This document shows, in pieces, positions 33,374-42,000 of a stretch of 43,192 nucleotides of DNA. The DNA comes from CAZWDL01 sp964632995. GTDB taxonomy: Bacteria; Bacteroidota; Bacteroidia; Chitinophagales; Saprospiraceae. Position numbers and translations under genes: made by a program. Below the pieces are notes generated by a model. That model ran no database searches. It was not told where the DNA came from and saw only the letters and a program-made list of their open reading frames with translations. The first letter of the stretch is position 1; each line of letters begins with the position of its first letter. The DNA lies in contig CAZWDL010000060.1 in NCBI GenBank assembly GCA_964632995.1, positions 1-43,192 on the forward strand. Direction: 5' to 3'.

Positions 33374-34351
33374 ATGCAAACCGTCGTTCAACTCCGACAA
33401 CTTTACGAAGATTATCTGATAGCCAACCGCTTCGAGCAGCGCCCTGCCGGGCTGTATGAGCCCGTGAATTATATTATGGAGCTCGGGGGCAAACGGCTGC
33501 GTCCGGTATTGACGCTCATGAGCTATGAGCTTTTCCGTCCCGACGTGGAAAGAGCGCTTCCGGCCGCCCACGCAGTGGAGCTTTTTCACAATTTCAGCCT
33601 GGTGCACGATGACATCATGGATCAGGCGCCTTTGCGCCGGGGCCACCCCACGGTTCACGAACACTTCAACGTCTCATCGGCCATCCTGTCGGGGGATGTG
33701 ATGCTGATCTACGTTTATGAATTTCTGCTGCGTATGTCCGATATGGGATGCCTGCCGCAGTTACTGGAGGTCTTCAACCGGGTGGCCGTCGAGGTGTGTG
33801 AGGGCCAGCAGTACGATATGGATTTTGAGATCCGCCAGGATGTTAAGATCCCGGAATATATGGAAATGATCGCCCGAAAAACCGCTGCGCTGATTTCCGG
33901 CAGCCTGGAACTGGGCGCGCTGGCCGCAGAAGCTCCCGAAGCGGATGTACAGCACCTGGCCGCCTTCGGAAGGCATATCGGACTCGCCTTTCAGCTTCAG
34001 GACGACATCCTCGACACCTTTGGGGATCCCGAAAAGTTTGGCAAGAAGATCGGAGGAGATATTATTCAGAATAAAAAAACTTACCTGATCCTCAAGGCGC
34101 TCGAGATCGCCGAACCGCATACCCGTGCGGAACTACTCGAACACATGACAGCGGAGACGGAAGAAAATGCCGGTAAAGTGGAGGCGGTGACCGCTATCCT
34201 GCAGCACCTGGGAATACCCGCTTTGGCGGAAGCCGAAAAGCGTCGGCACCAGCAATTGGCTTTCGATCATTTTAATGCCGTTCAGACACCGGAAGAAAAA
34301 AGGATTCAGCTGCGACAACTGACGGAGAAACTGATCGGCAGAGAAAAATGA
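33374..34351 (+). CDS. Polyprenyl diphosphate synthase (trans-isoprenyl type)
   Basis: With the start at 33374 the protein has 325 residues. A longer start at 33338 overlaps the -7 box and adds no conserved sequence. It condenses isopentenyl diphosphate with an allylic diphosphate. The first Asp-rich motif is DDIMD (79-83) after NFSLVH, and the second is DDILD (210-214) in FQLQDDILDTFGDPE; GGKRLRP (38-44) binds the isopentenyl substrate. A Phe five residues before the first motif suggests a fairly short product (FPP or GGPP), but product length cannot be set from sequence alone. It is divergent from ypdA. Confidence 0.93.
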   Translation: MQTVVQLRQLYEDYLIANRFEQRPAGLYEPVNYIMELGGKRLRPVLTLMSYELFRPDVERALPAAHAVELFHNFSLVHDDIMDQAPLRRGHPTVHEHFNVSSAILSGDVMLIYVYEFLLRMSDMGCLPQLLEVFNRVAVEVCEGQQYDMDFEIRQDVKIPEYMEMIARKTAALISGSLELGALAAEAPEADVQHLAAFGRHIGLAFQLQDDILDTFGDPEKFGKKIGGDIIQNKKTYLILKALEIAEPHTRAELLEHMTAETEENAGKVEAVTAILQHLGIPALAEAEKRRHQQLAFDHFNAVQTPEEKRIQLRQLTEKLIGREK

Positions 34352-34673
34352 TGGGAATCATCAGGAGAACGCAGCTCATCGCTTAGCTGACAGGGAGTGA
34401 ACCAAAGAAAAAGGCGGGGCATAAGGAAAAAGGAGCAACCACCGAAGTGGTTACCCCTCACACTATGAAACACTATATTTTTCCACGGGAATAGGCTTGC
34501 GTAACGCAAGTAAAGCGATCAAATCTTATTATCGGGAGCGCGTGTCCTAAGGAAGTAAACTGGAGTTCTAATGGATTTGAATATAAAGTTAGGAACTTAT
34601 TTTCTTATCCACAAATTAATCTACTTGTTTATTTGAGTTCCTGCAGGTATATACTTCTGTGAAAACCCGTGAA
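34352..34673. other. 322-bp intergenic stretch with two small hairpins
   Basis: A 6-bp hairpin with a CGAA loop (34437-34452) and a 6-bp hairpin (34496-34510) are present between the convergent synthase and acetyltransferase genes. Each could be a transcript end. The rest is AT-rich and I see no gene in it. Confidence 0.5.
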
Positions 34674-35141
34674 TTAGAAGAATATTTTGCCATTCCACCA
34701 CTCTTTTTCGATCAGAGCTTTATTCTTTTCGTAAAATTTGACGGCGGGTTCGTTCCAGTCGAGTACCTGCCATTTGACGAGCCGGCAGTCACGGTTTTTG
34801 GCTTCAGCCAAAAAAGCCTCAAACAATGATTGTCCGATTCCCTGTTGGCGGAAAGCTTCGCTGATGACAAAGTCTTCCAGAAAGAGCATCTTGCCTTTCC
34901 AGGTAGAATACGCCATATAGTAGAGGACCATGCCCACTACTTTTTTATCAACTTCAGCAACCAGCGCCTGGAAAACGCCCTCCTTAAAATCACGGCGGTA
35001 TTCCTCTTGTGTGGCAATGAATTCTTCTTCGGCGCGTTCGTAGATGGCCAGCTCCCGGACGAGGTCGTGGATGGCGGCTATGTCAGTCAGGGTAGCTTTC
35101 CGGACTACAGCGCGTGAGGAAGGAATATCGGATTTTTCCAT
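34674..35141 (-). CDS. GNAT N-acetyltransferase, diamine-acetyltransferase (SSAT) like
   Basis: The 155-residue protein has the GNAT fold with acetyl-CoA motif RQQGIGQSL (98-106). The segment YMAYSTWKGKMLFLEDFVIS and the C-terminal WQVLDWNEPAVKFYEK match the spermidine/spermine (thialysine) acetyltransferase subfamily. A polyamine or lysine-analogue substrate is likely but not proven. The length is normal. It is followed on the same strand, 71 bp upstream, by the acylphosphatase gene. Confidence 0.87.
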   Translation of the reverse strand: MEKSDIPSSRAVVRKATLTDIAAIHDLVRELAIYERAEEEFIATQEEYRRDFKEGVFQALVAEVDKKVVGMVLYYMAYSTWKGKMLFLEDFVISEAFRQQGIGQSLFEAFLAEAKNRDCRLVKWQVLDWNEPAVKFYEKNKALIEKEWWNGKIFF

Positions 35142-35212
35142 AGTGAGATATGCGGCTTTTCAAATGCCGCAAATATAACAGACTTACGGGGATCAGGCAA
35201 TCAGCGGAGAAC

Positions 35213-35527
35213 TTATCGTTTGATTTCAAAGTACTCAAAGTCTTTTAGCTCATCTTCCTCCACTTGTATATCGGCAACGTTGGCTTGCGGCGGTCCCTTT
35301 TTGACCCAGTCGAGAAATTCATCGAGCTTTTCGGAGTCACCCTCTACCTCGGCGTAGACGGTTCCGTCGGGTTCATTGCGGACAAAACCGGTCACGCCCA
35401 AGTCTTCGGCGGTCTCTTTGGTAGTGGCGCGAAAGAAAACGCCCTGAACTTTCCCGCTGACGCGGAGGTTGTAGTGTTTTTTACTCACAACAGCTGTATT
35501 TTTGATGTTTATACTTACTTGTTCCAA
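35213..35527 (-). CDS. acyP: Acylphosphatase
   Basis: The small enzyme hydrolyses acyl phosphates. The signature GKVQGVFFRATTKETA contains the phosphate-binding Arg33, and the catalytic Asn51 is in GFVRNEPDGTVYAEVEG. As annotated it has 104 residues; the family is usually about 90, and a GTG at 35488 (just before SKKHYNLRV) would give 91 residues, so the first 13 residues may not be translated. Confidence 0.93.
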   Translation of the reverse strand: MEQVSINIKNTAVVSKKHYNLRVSGKVQGVFFRATTKETAEDLGVTGFVRNEPDGTVYAEVEGDSEKLDEFLDWVKKGPPQANVADIQVEEDELKDFEYFEIKR

Positions 35528-35565
35528 CTAAGCATTTCATTAGAAGTTCGAAAAGCTGCTTCCTA

Positions 35566-36474
35566 ATGCCGTCAACCTTTTCCGTCATAAAGATAGCTGC
35601 GTACATTTTCGCGCTTTTCGTGGCTGTCCTGTACTTTTACAGCGCCTGGCAGATTCATTCGAGTAATCCGGTTGGCTTTTACCTTTTGCTTCTCCTGGGG
35701 CTTGGTGGCGGGATAGTGGCGTTTCACTATTTCACCGGTAAATCCAGGCGCCGGCAAAGAGTGCTTCGCCGGCCTTTCCCCAAAGTATGGCGTCGAATAC
35801 TAATAGCTAACGTGGAGTTTTACCGCAAACTCGATCCGGATGAAAGGAAGCGTTTTGAGCAGGAAGTACAGATTTTTCTCGATGAAAAGCGCCTGTCGGG
35901 CATCAACACCGAAATTAATGACCGGATCCGGGTGCTGGTGGCCGCCAGCGCCGTCATTCCCATCTTCGGTTTTCCCGGCTGGGAATATCCGAACCTGGAG
36001 GAGGTGCTGATCTATCCCGGTTCTTTTGACGATGATTTCAGACAAAGCGGGCGGGGACGGGATATCCTGGGTATGGTAGGGGAGGGGGAGATGAACCGCA
36101 TGATGATACTATCCAAACCCGCTATCCTGGAAGGCTTCCATTACCGCCGTGACGGCATTCATACTGCGCTGCATGAGTTCGTTCATCTGTTCGATGCCGC
36201 CGACGGAGCTTACGACGGCGTTCCGCCTACGATTGATCAACGCGATATAGAACCCTGGCGCGAGCTTATGCACCGCGAAATGGAACGAATCCGCGAGGGC
36301 CGTTCCGCCCTCGATCCCTACGCCGCCACCGGAGAAGAAGAATTCTTTGCCGTGGCCGGCGAGTATTTTTTTGAAAACCCGGAGTTCCTGCATCGCGAAC
36401 ACGCTGAACTCTACCAGATGCTGGTCCGCATTTTCCGGCAAGACACCTTGCAATTGTTTTTTCGGAAGCAATAA
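35566..36474 (+). CDS. MtfA-like zinc peptidase with N-terminal membrane anchor
   Basis: The 302-residue protein has two predicted transmembrane helices in the first 56 residues (VIKIAAYIFALFVAVLYFY; GFYLLLLLGLGGGIVAF) ahead of an MtfA-type peptidase domain. The zinc site is HEFVH (203-207) with a likely third ligand in ATGEEEFFAVAGEYFF (about 255-270). In E. coli, MtfA is a soluble protein that titrates the Mlc repressor and has peptidase activity; there is no sign of Mlc here. The membrane anchor distinguishes this version. It begins 39 bp from the divergent acylphosphatase gene. Confidence 0.88.
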   Translation: MPSTFSVIKIAAYIFALFVAVLYFYSAWQIHSSNPVGFYLLLLLGLGGGIVAFHYFTGKSRRRQRVLRRPFPKVWRRILIANVEFYRKLDPDERKRFEQEVQIFLDEKRLSGINTEINDRIRVLVAASAVIPIFGFPGWEYPNLEEVLIYPGSFDDDFRQSGRGRDILGMVGEGEMNRMMILSKPAILEGFHYRRDGIHTALHEFVHLFDAADGAYDGVPPTIDQRDIEPWRELMHREMERIREGRSALDPYAATGEEEFFAVAGEYFFENPEFLHREHAELYQMLVRIFRQDTLQLFFRKQ

Positions 36475-36545
36475 GCGACGGGATCAATGTTTTTCCCGTA
36501 TTGATCCATTCTGGTAAGAACACCGAGAACCAAAGAACTTTTTTA

Positions 36546-36553
36546 ATTTTGCG
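36546..36553 (+). promoter_or_regulatory. Putative -7 box (TAnnTTTG) for the amidohydrolase gene
   Basis: TAATTTTG matches the consensus and lies 34 bases upstream of the start codon. No clear -33 TTG. Confidence 0.45.
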
Positions 36554-36587
36554 TCAGTAAAGTACTCCCTTAACAATAAATCAAAAA

Positions 36588-38297
36588 ATGAGATACGGAA
36601 TATTTTTTGCGCTCCTGGCTTCACTCTTGTTGAGCGCCTGCCAATCGGAACCTGAAAAAACAGCCGATCTGATCCTGGTCAACGGCAATATCTATACTGT
36701 GGAGGAGGATCAACCCCGCGCCGAGGCCCTCGCCGTTAAGGGCGATCGCATCATGCGCGTAGGCAGTAACGAAGAGATTGAAACCCTCAAGGGTGAATCG
36801 ACCGAGGTGATCGACCTGCAGGGTCGCTTCACCATGCCCGGCTTCATCGAAGGTCACGGTCACTTCCAGGGCGTCGGCCGCATGCTGATGAACCTCAACT
36901 TCCTGCGCGCCGAAAGCTGGGAGGAGATTGTCGCCGCCGTCGGCGAAGCCGCCAAGGAGGCTGAGCCCGGCGAATGGATCATCGGCCGGGGCTGGCACCA
37001 GGAAAAGTGGACCTCGACGCCCGACCGCAACGTGCTGGGCTATCCCTATCATGACGATCTGAGCGCCCTGACGCCCGAAAATCCCGTGCTGCTGCGACAT
37101 GCCAGCGGCCATGCCCTTTTCGCCAACGCCAAAGCCATGGAAATGGCCGGCATCACCAGCGAAACGCCGGATCCGGTGGGCGGCGAGATCGTCCGCGACT
37201 CTCGCGGTAACGCCATCGGCGTATTTGAAGAAAACGCAGAGGGGCTGATCGATCAGATCTACGCGGAATACCGCTCGAAAATGACTCCGGAAGATATCAA
37301 GAACGAGTGGCTGCGCGCCAATAAGCTCGCCCAGCAGGAATGCCTGGCCAAAGGGGTGACCTCTTTCCAGGATGCCGGTTCTTCCTATCAGGACATTGAG
37401 TGGTTTCGCGAGCTGGCGGCTCAGGGCGAACTCGACCTGCGCCTCTGGGTCATGTTGCGCCATTCCTATGATCGCATGAAGGACAATATGGACGGCTTTC
37501 CCATCCTCAATGAAGGAAACTATTTCTTCACCAGCCGAGCCATCAAAGCGGCCGTCGACGGCGCGTTGGGCTCCTACGGCGCCTGGTTGCTGGAACCCTA
37601 CGAAGATAAGGCCGGCTTCTCCGGTCAAAATACCACGACGGTTGAAGAACTGAAACAAATCGCTCAGCTCGCCATCGAAAACGACATGCAGTACTGTATC
37701 CATGCTATCGGTGATCGCGCCAACCGCGAGGTGCTCGATATCTTCGAAGAAGCCTTCAATGCTCATCCGGATAAAGAGGACCTGCGCTGGCGCATCGAAC
37801 ACTCTCAGCACCTCCATCCGGATGACATTCCCCGCTTCGCTGATCTCGATGTTATCGCCGCCATGCAGGCCATTCACTGTACCTCCGATGCGCCCTTCGT
37901 CGTCAAACGGCTTGGTGAAAAACGCGCCCGGGAAGGAGCTTACCCCTGGCGCAGCCTGCTCGACGCCGGCGCCGTGGTAACCAACGGCACGGACGCCCCC
38001 GTGGAGGATGTAAGTCCTGTTGAGAGCTACTATGCCACAGTTACCCGCAAACGCCCCGGTAATGACATGGCTTTCTTCCCCGAACAAGCCATGACCCGCG
38101 AGGAGGCCATCTATTCCTATACGATGGCCAATGCCTATGCCGGCTTTGAAGAGGACCTCAAGGGGTCCCTGAAGGAGAGCAAACTCGCCGATATTGTCGT
38201 GCTGTCCAATGATCTGACGGAATGTGCGGAAGCGGATATCCTGAATACCAAAGTATTGATGACCATCGTCGGTGGTGAAGTAAAATACCAGAAATAG
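36588..38297 (+). CDS. Amidohydrolase-family lipoprotein (YtcJ type)
   Basis: The 569-residue protein has a lipobox (LLSAC, Cys18), so it is exported and lipid-anchored. The amidohydrolase-3 domain shows metal ligands H90/H92 (GFIEGHGHFQG), later histidines in YCIHAIGDRANRE and WRIEHSQHLHP, and the catalytic Asp in VVTNGTDAPVED. The order and length match YtcJ/N-substituted formamide deformylase-like enzymes, which cleave C-N bonds of small amides. The true substrate is unknown. It has its own -7-like box and is followed by a hairpin. Confidence 0.92.
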   Translation: MRYGIFFALLASLLLSACQSEPEKTADLILVNGNIYTVEEDQPRAEALAVKGDRIMRVGSNEEIETLKGESTEVIDLQGRFTMPGFIEGHGHFQGVGRMLMNLNFLRAESWEEIVAAVGEAAKEAEPGEWIIGRGWHQEKWTSTPDRNVLGYPYHDDLSALTPENPVLLRHASGHALFANAKAMEMAGITSETPDPVGGEIVRDSRGNAIGVFEENAEGLIDQIYAEYRSKMTPEDIKNEWLRANKLAQQECLAKGVTSFQDAGSSYQDIEWFRELAAQGELDLRLWVMLRHSYDRMKDNMDGFPILNEGNYFFTSRAIKAAVDGALGSYGAWLLEPYEDKAGFSGQNTTTVEELKQIAQLAIENDMQYCIHAIGDRANREVLDIFEEAFNAHPDKEDLRWRIEHSQHLHPDDIPRFADLDVIAAMQAIHCTSDAPFVVKRLGEKRAREGAYPWRSLLDAGAVVTNGTDAPVEDVSPVESYYATVTRKRPGNDMAFFPEQAMTREEAIYSYTMANAYAGFEEDLKGSLKESKLADIVVLSNDLTECAEADILNTKVLMTIVGGEVKYQK

Positions 38298-38325
38298 CCA
38301 TATACTTAACATTTTTCTATATTTG

Positions 38326-38375
38326 TACCGGACCGGCCGACCACCTGGGCAACCCGGCTTTCCGCCGGTCCGGTA
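38326..38375 (+). terminator. Hairpin after the amidohydrolase gene
   Basis: Perfect 12-bp arms (38326-38337/38364-38375) enclose a 26-base loop, starting 28 bases past the stop codon. It is probably a transcript-end structure; no strong T-run follows. Confidence 0.6.
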
Positions 38376-38390
38376 TCCTTAGAAATTTGA

Positions 38391-38424
38391 CGTCTGGCAT
38401 CTGCTGTCTGACATCTGACATCTA
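38391..38424. repeat. Short tandem ctgacat/ctggcat units
   Basis: Words of 7-8 bases (ctggcat, ctgctgt, ctgacat, ctgacat) follow each other directly upstream of the next gene. They resemble the other word-like intergenic repeats in this window. Confidence 0.6.
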
Positions 38425-38435
38425 ATAACAAAAAA

Positions 38436-38918
38436 ATGGAACTGCTCAATGAATGGTGGCCCTCGATCCGGGAAGCGGTGCTGGCCGTAGATCCCGTATA
38501 CTGGGTTTCCGGCGGCGGCCTTCTGGTGGTCCTCGTCGCGGTGTTAAGTCTTCGCGGTCGAAAACACCGTAAACAACTGAATGCTGCAGCCCCAAAGCTG
38601 CACCTGCAGTCTTTTCAGATAGCTCCCCTTGGCCGCGATGCTTTTTTCAAACTGCGCAACGGCGGCGAGCCGGCAACGATCAGCAGTCTGACGGTTACTA
38701 ATCGCAACGATATCAAGATCAAAAACAGCATCGCCGGACATCAGCTTGAGAAAGACCGGGAATACAGTATTCTACTCGAAGCGGTGGGTGCTCAGAAAAT
38801 TGACCGCGATCTCATCTTCGAGCTCACCTATGTCGACCAGCTGGGCAATGTTTATCAGCAATCTCTTCAGGCCGGAAACACCACCGTAGCCGCTCCTAAA
38901 ATCAAGAAAAAGAGATAG
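38436..38918 (+). CDS. Membrane-anchored protein of unknown function
   Basis: The 160-residue protein has one transmembrane segment at about 21-40 (YWVSGGGLLVVLVAVLSLRG) followed by basic residues. The rest (about 50-145) is a beta-rich domain (LHLQSFQIAPLGRDAFFKLRNGG, RDLIFELTYVDQLGNVYQQSL), and the C-terminus is Lys-rich (PKIKKKR). The domain resembles an Ig-like fold but I recognise no family. Upstream is the tandem repeat tract. Confidence 0.7.
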   Translation: MELLNEWWPSIREAVLAVDPVYWVSGGGLLVVLVAVLSLRGRKHRKQLNAAAPKLHLQSFQIAPLGRDAFFKLRNGGEPATISSLTVTNRNDIKIKNSIAGHQLEKDREYSILLEAVGAQKIDRDLIFELTYVDQLGNVYQQSLQAGNTTVAAPKIKKKR

Positions 38919-38953
38919 AAATAGAAATTATATGATTTTCTGAATAAATCTCT

Positions 38954-38961
38954 TATCTTTG
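38954..38961 (+). promoter_or_regulatory. Putative -7 box (TAnnTTTG) for the giant secreted protein
   Basis: TATCTTTG matches the consensus, about 100 bases upstream of the start codon region at 39050-39068. It implies an untranslated leader of roughly 90 bases. Weak evidence. Confidence 0.35.
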
Positions 38962-39058
38962 ATCCAAACCCTCTTTGCATTTTTTTCTTATGACCTATTT
39001 ATCAGTTTTCTGCCCAGCTGCATGGTAGTTCAGTGCAGGCCTTCAAATCATGCGTCTC

Positions 39059-42000
39059 ATGAAAAAAATGTACGCTTTCCTCCGCACAGGGTGGAAAAGA
39101 GGGGATACGGTATTGTACGGTATTCCTCCGTCTGCCTTTCTGTTCACCTGCTGCTTTTTTATCCTTAGCTCATCCGGATTCGGGCAAACCCTGCAACAAC
39201 CTGATTTTTCACAACAAATTGTAGCGACCGGCCTGAATCAGCCAATCGATATGGCCTTTTTGCCTGACGGCGACTGGCTCGACCGCACGGCCGCGATCAA
39301 CGGCTTACCCACGGGCGCCGGCGAACGGACCGCTTTCTTTGGCGTCAATTATATTCAGACCTCCACCTTCGCCGGCTTCGGTTACGGGACCGGCAGTGGC
39401 AATCAGGCTTTTGGGCTGACTGGCAACGGTAGCGGCGGTCTGCTTACCCTGCAAAGCTGGGGTAGCAACAACGACGTTCTCTCCACCGAAACGGGAACCG
39501 GCGCCGGATGGCTCATCCAGTCGGCCGTGCTGCAATCGAACAGCGATTTCGTCCACTACAAAGACGGCGCCCAAATCGACGCGGGCAACCGCACCTTCAA
39601 TACTACCCTAACGCGCATCGCCATTGGAGAAGAGATCGGCGGTGCGGGGAACGGCGAGGAAATCGATGTGGCGGCGGCTCTGGTTTACGATCGCGCCCTG
39701 ACGGAAAACGAGCACCGGCAGGTAGAGCAACACCTGCAAAGCAAGTATCTCGGCGCCGCTTCGGCTTGCGCTGTCACCAGTCTGTCGGCGGGTATCCAAT
39801 CGCCCTGTGATCCGCAGTCCAACACCTTTACGCAGGAGGTGACGGTTACTTTCAGCGATCCGCCCGCCACGGGAACCCTGGAGGTTAACGGTCAGTCGTT
39901 CCCCATCGGCGCCAGTCCCCAAACCGTCACATTAACCGGTTTGGCAGCCGACGGCCAGGACGTGGATGTCACTGCCGGCTTTTCCGGCGATCCCACCTGC
40001 GCACTGACAGTGAATGCTTTATTCACCGCTCCGCCGGCCTGCCCGGCGGATGGCCCCGTCATCAATGTGTGGTACGGCGACACCCAGGAATTCGGGAACA
40101 ACGGCGAGCCTCAGGTGTGGTGTAATATCCCGGGCAACGTCGCGGACGGCGACGGCGGAAGCATCACCTCCCTGGAATACACCCTGAACGGCGGAACGCC
40201 CGTAGCGCTCAGCATCGGACCCGACAACCGGCGGCTGGAAAACAGCGGCGATTTTAATGTTGACATTGACGTCAACGATTTGAACCCGGGCGCCAACACC
40301 GTAGAAATCACCGCAATGGATAATGACAATAATCTGAGCAGCCGGACGGTGACCGTCAACTACAGTGCCGGTAACACCTGGCCCTTGCCTTATTCCATCG
40401 ACTGGAATACGCTTGCGGACATTACGGAGATCAATGATGTCGCCCACGTAGTCGACGGTAAGTTTTTCCTTACTCCGGACGGCATTCGCACCGCCGAGCC
40501 CGGGTATGATCGCCTCGTTGCTATCGGCGACCGCTCCTGGACCAATTACGAAGTGCTCGTGCCGGTAACTATTCACAGCATGTCCGGCGGTGGAGGAGCA
40601 GGCGTGTTGCTGCGCTGGAAAGGACACACCGATTCCCCGGTCAGCTGCTCTCAGCCCAAGTGCGGATGGCTGCCGCTTGGTGACATCGCCTGGTACCGGC
40701 CCAACAAACTGGAATTTTATGAAGGTGGAAACCTCAGCCGCACCCTCACTCCGGAGGTTACCTATCTCTTCCGTACCGCCGTGGAAACGGACGGCTCGGG
40801 TAATACGACTTACCGGATGAAGGTCTGGGAGGAAGGAACCACGGAACCTGCTGCCTGGGACCTGGAAAAAACGACCGGACCGACCGACGAACAGGAAGGG
40901 TCCTTTCTACTCATCGCTCACCAGGCGGATGTCACATTCGGAAATGTGACCGTCACGCCCGGCCCCCTGTCCATCAGCAATATCCAGGTTCAGCTCGACA
41001 ACAATAATACGGAGGCGACCATCACCTGGAATACCAACCAGCCGGCTACCAGCCGGGTGGGCTACGGACCGACCAGCGCCTACGAGAGCGGAACGGTGGA
41101 GAAAACCAACCTGGTCAACAGCCATTCCATCACGCTGACCAACCTGAGTCCCAATACCGTTTACCATTATCAAATTTCCGGTGAGAACGCTGCCATAGAA
41201 ACCGTTTCCACCGGCGATCTGATCTTTTCAACTTTCTCTTCAGGCATCAAATCGGACGATTTCTGCGATGGGGTGCTCGATCCGGTCTGGACCTTTGATA
41301 ATCCGCTCGACGACGCCGATTATCAATTTTCAGGGTCCGGCACCGCCGATGCCTGGTTGGACATCAGCCTGCCGGCCGGGACGGAGCACCAGATTTTCAC
41401 TTCCGGCATCCTGGCGCCGAATATGCTGCAGCCGGTTAATAATGCCGATTTCGAGGTGGAAGTTAAGTTTGAATCGCCGGTCATTACGCCTCAGTATCAG
41501 CAACAGGGCATTCTGGTTAAAGAGAGCGATAGTAAGTACCTGCGTTTTGAGTTTTACAGCAAGAATCCCGGCGAGACTTTCCTCTATGCGCAGGCTTTCG
41601 ACTTACCCAATGCTTCTTCCGCATTTGTAAATACATCAATCGCCGCCTCCGGCGTGGCGCCCCTGTATATGCGCGTCAGCCGCGATGGCAATCAGTGGAC
41701 GCTGTCGTATTCTTTCGATGGGACCGACTGGACAACCGGCGCTTCCTTTACCTATACCCTGACGCCTAACGAGATCGGTCCTTACGCCGGCAATGCCATC
41801 GGCAACGGGTCGCCGGCACATACCGCACAGATTGATTACTTCCTTAACCTGGCCGATCCCTTTACCGCCGAAGACGGCTGTACGGCCCTGCTTCCACCCG
41901 TCCTGTCGACGATCGGCGATCAGTCGCTGGAAGAAGGCGCAAGCCTTACCGTACCGGTATCTGCAACCGATCCCGACGGTGACGATAGTGCTATCAGTTT

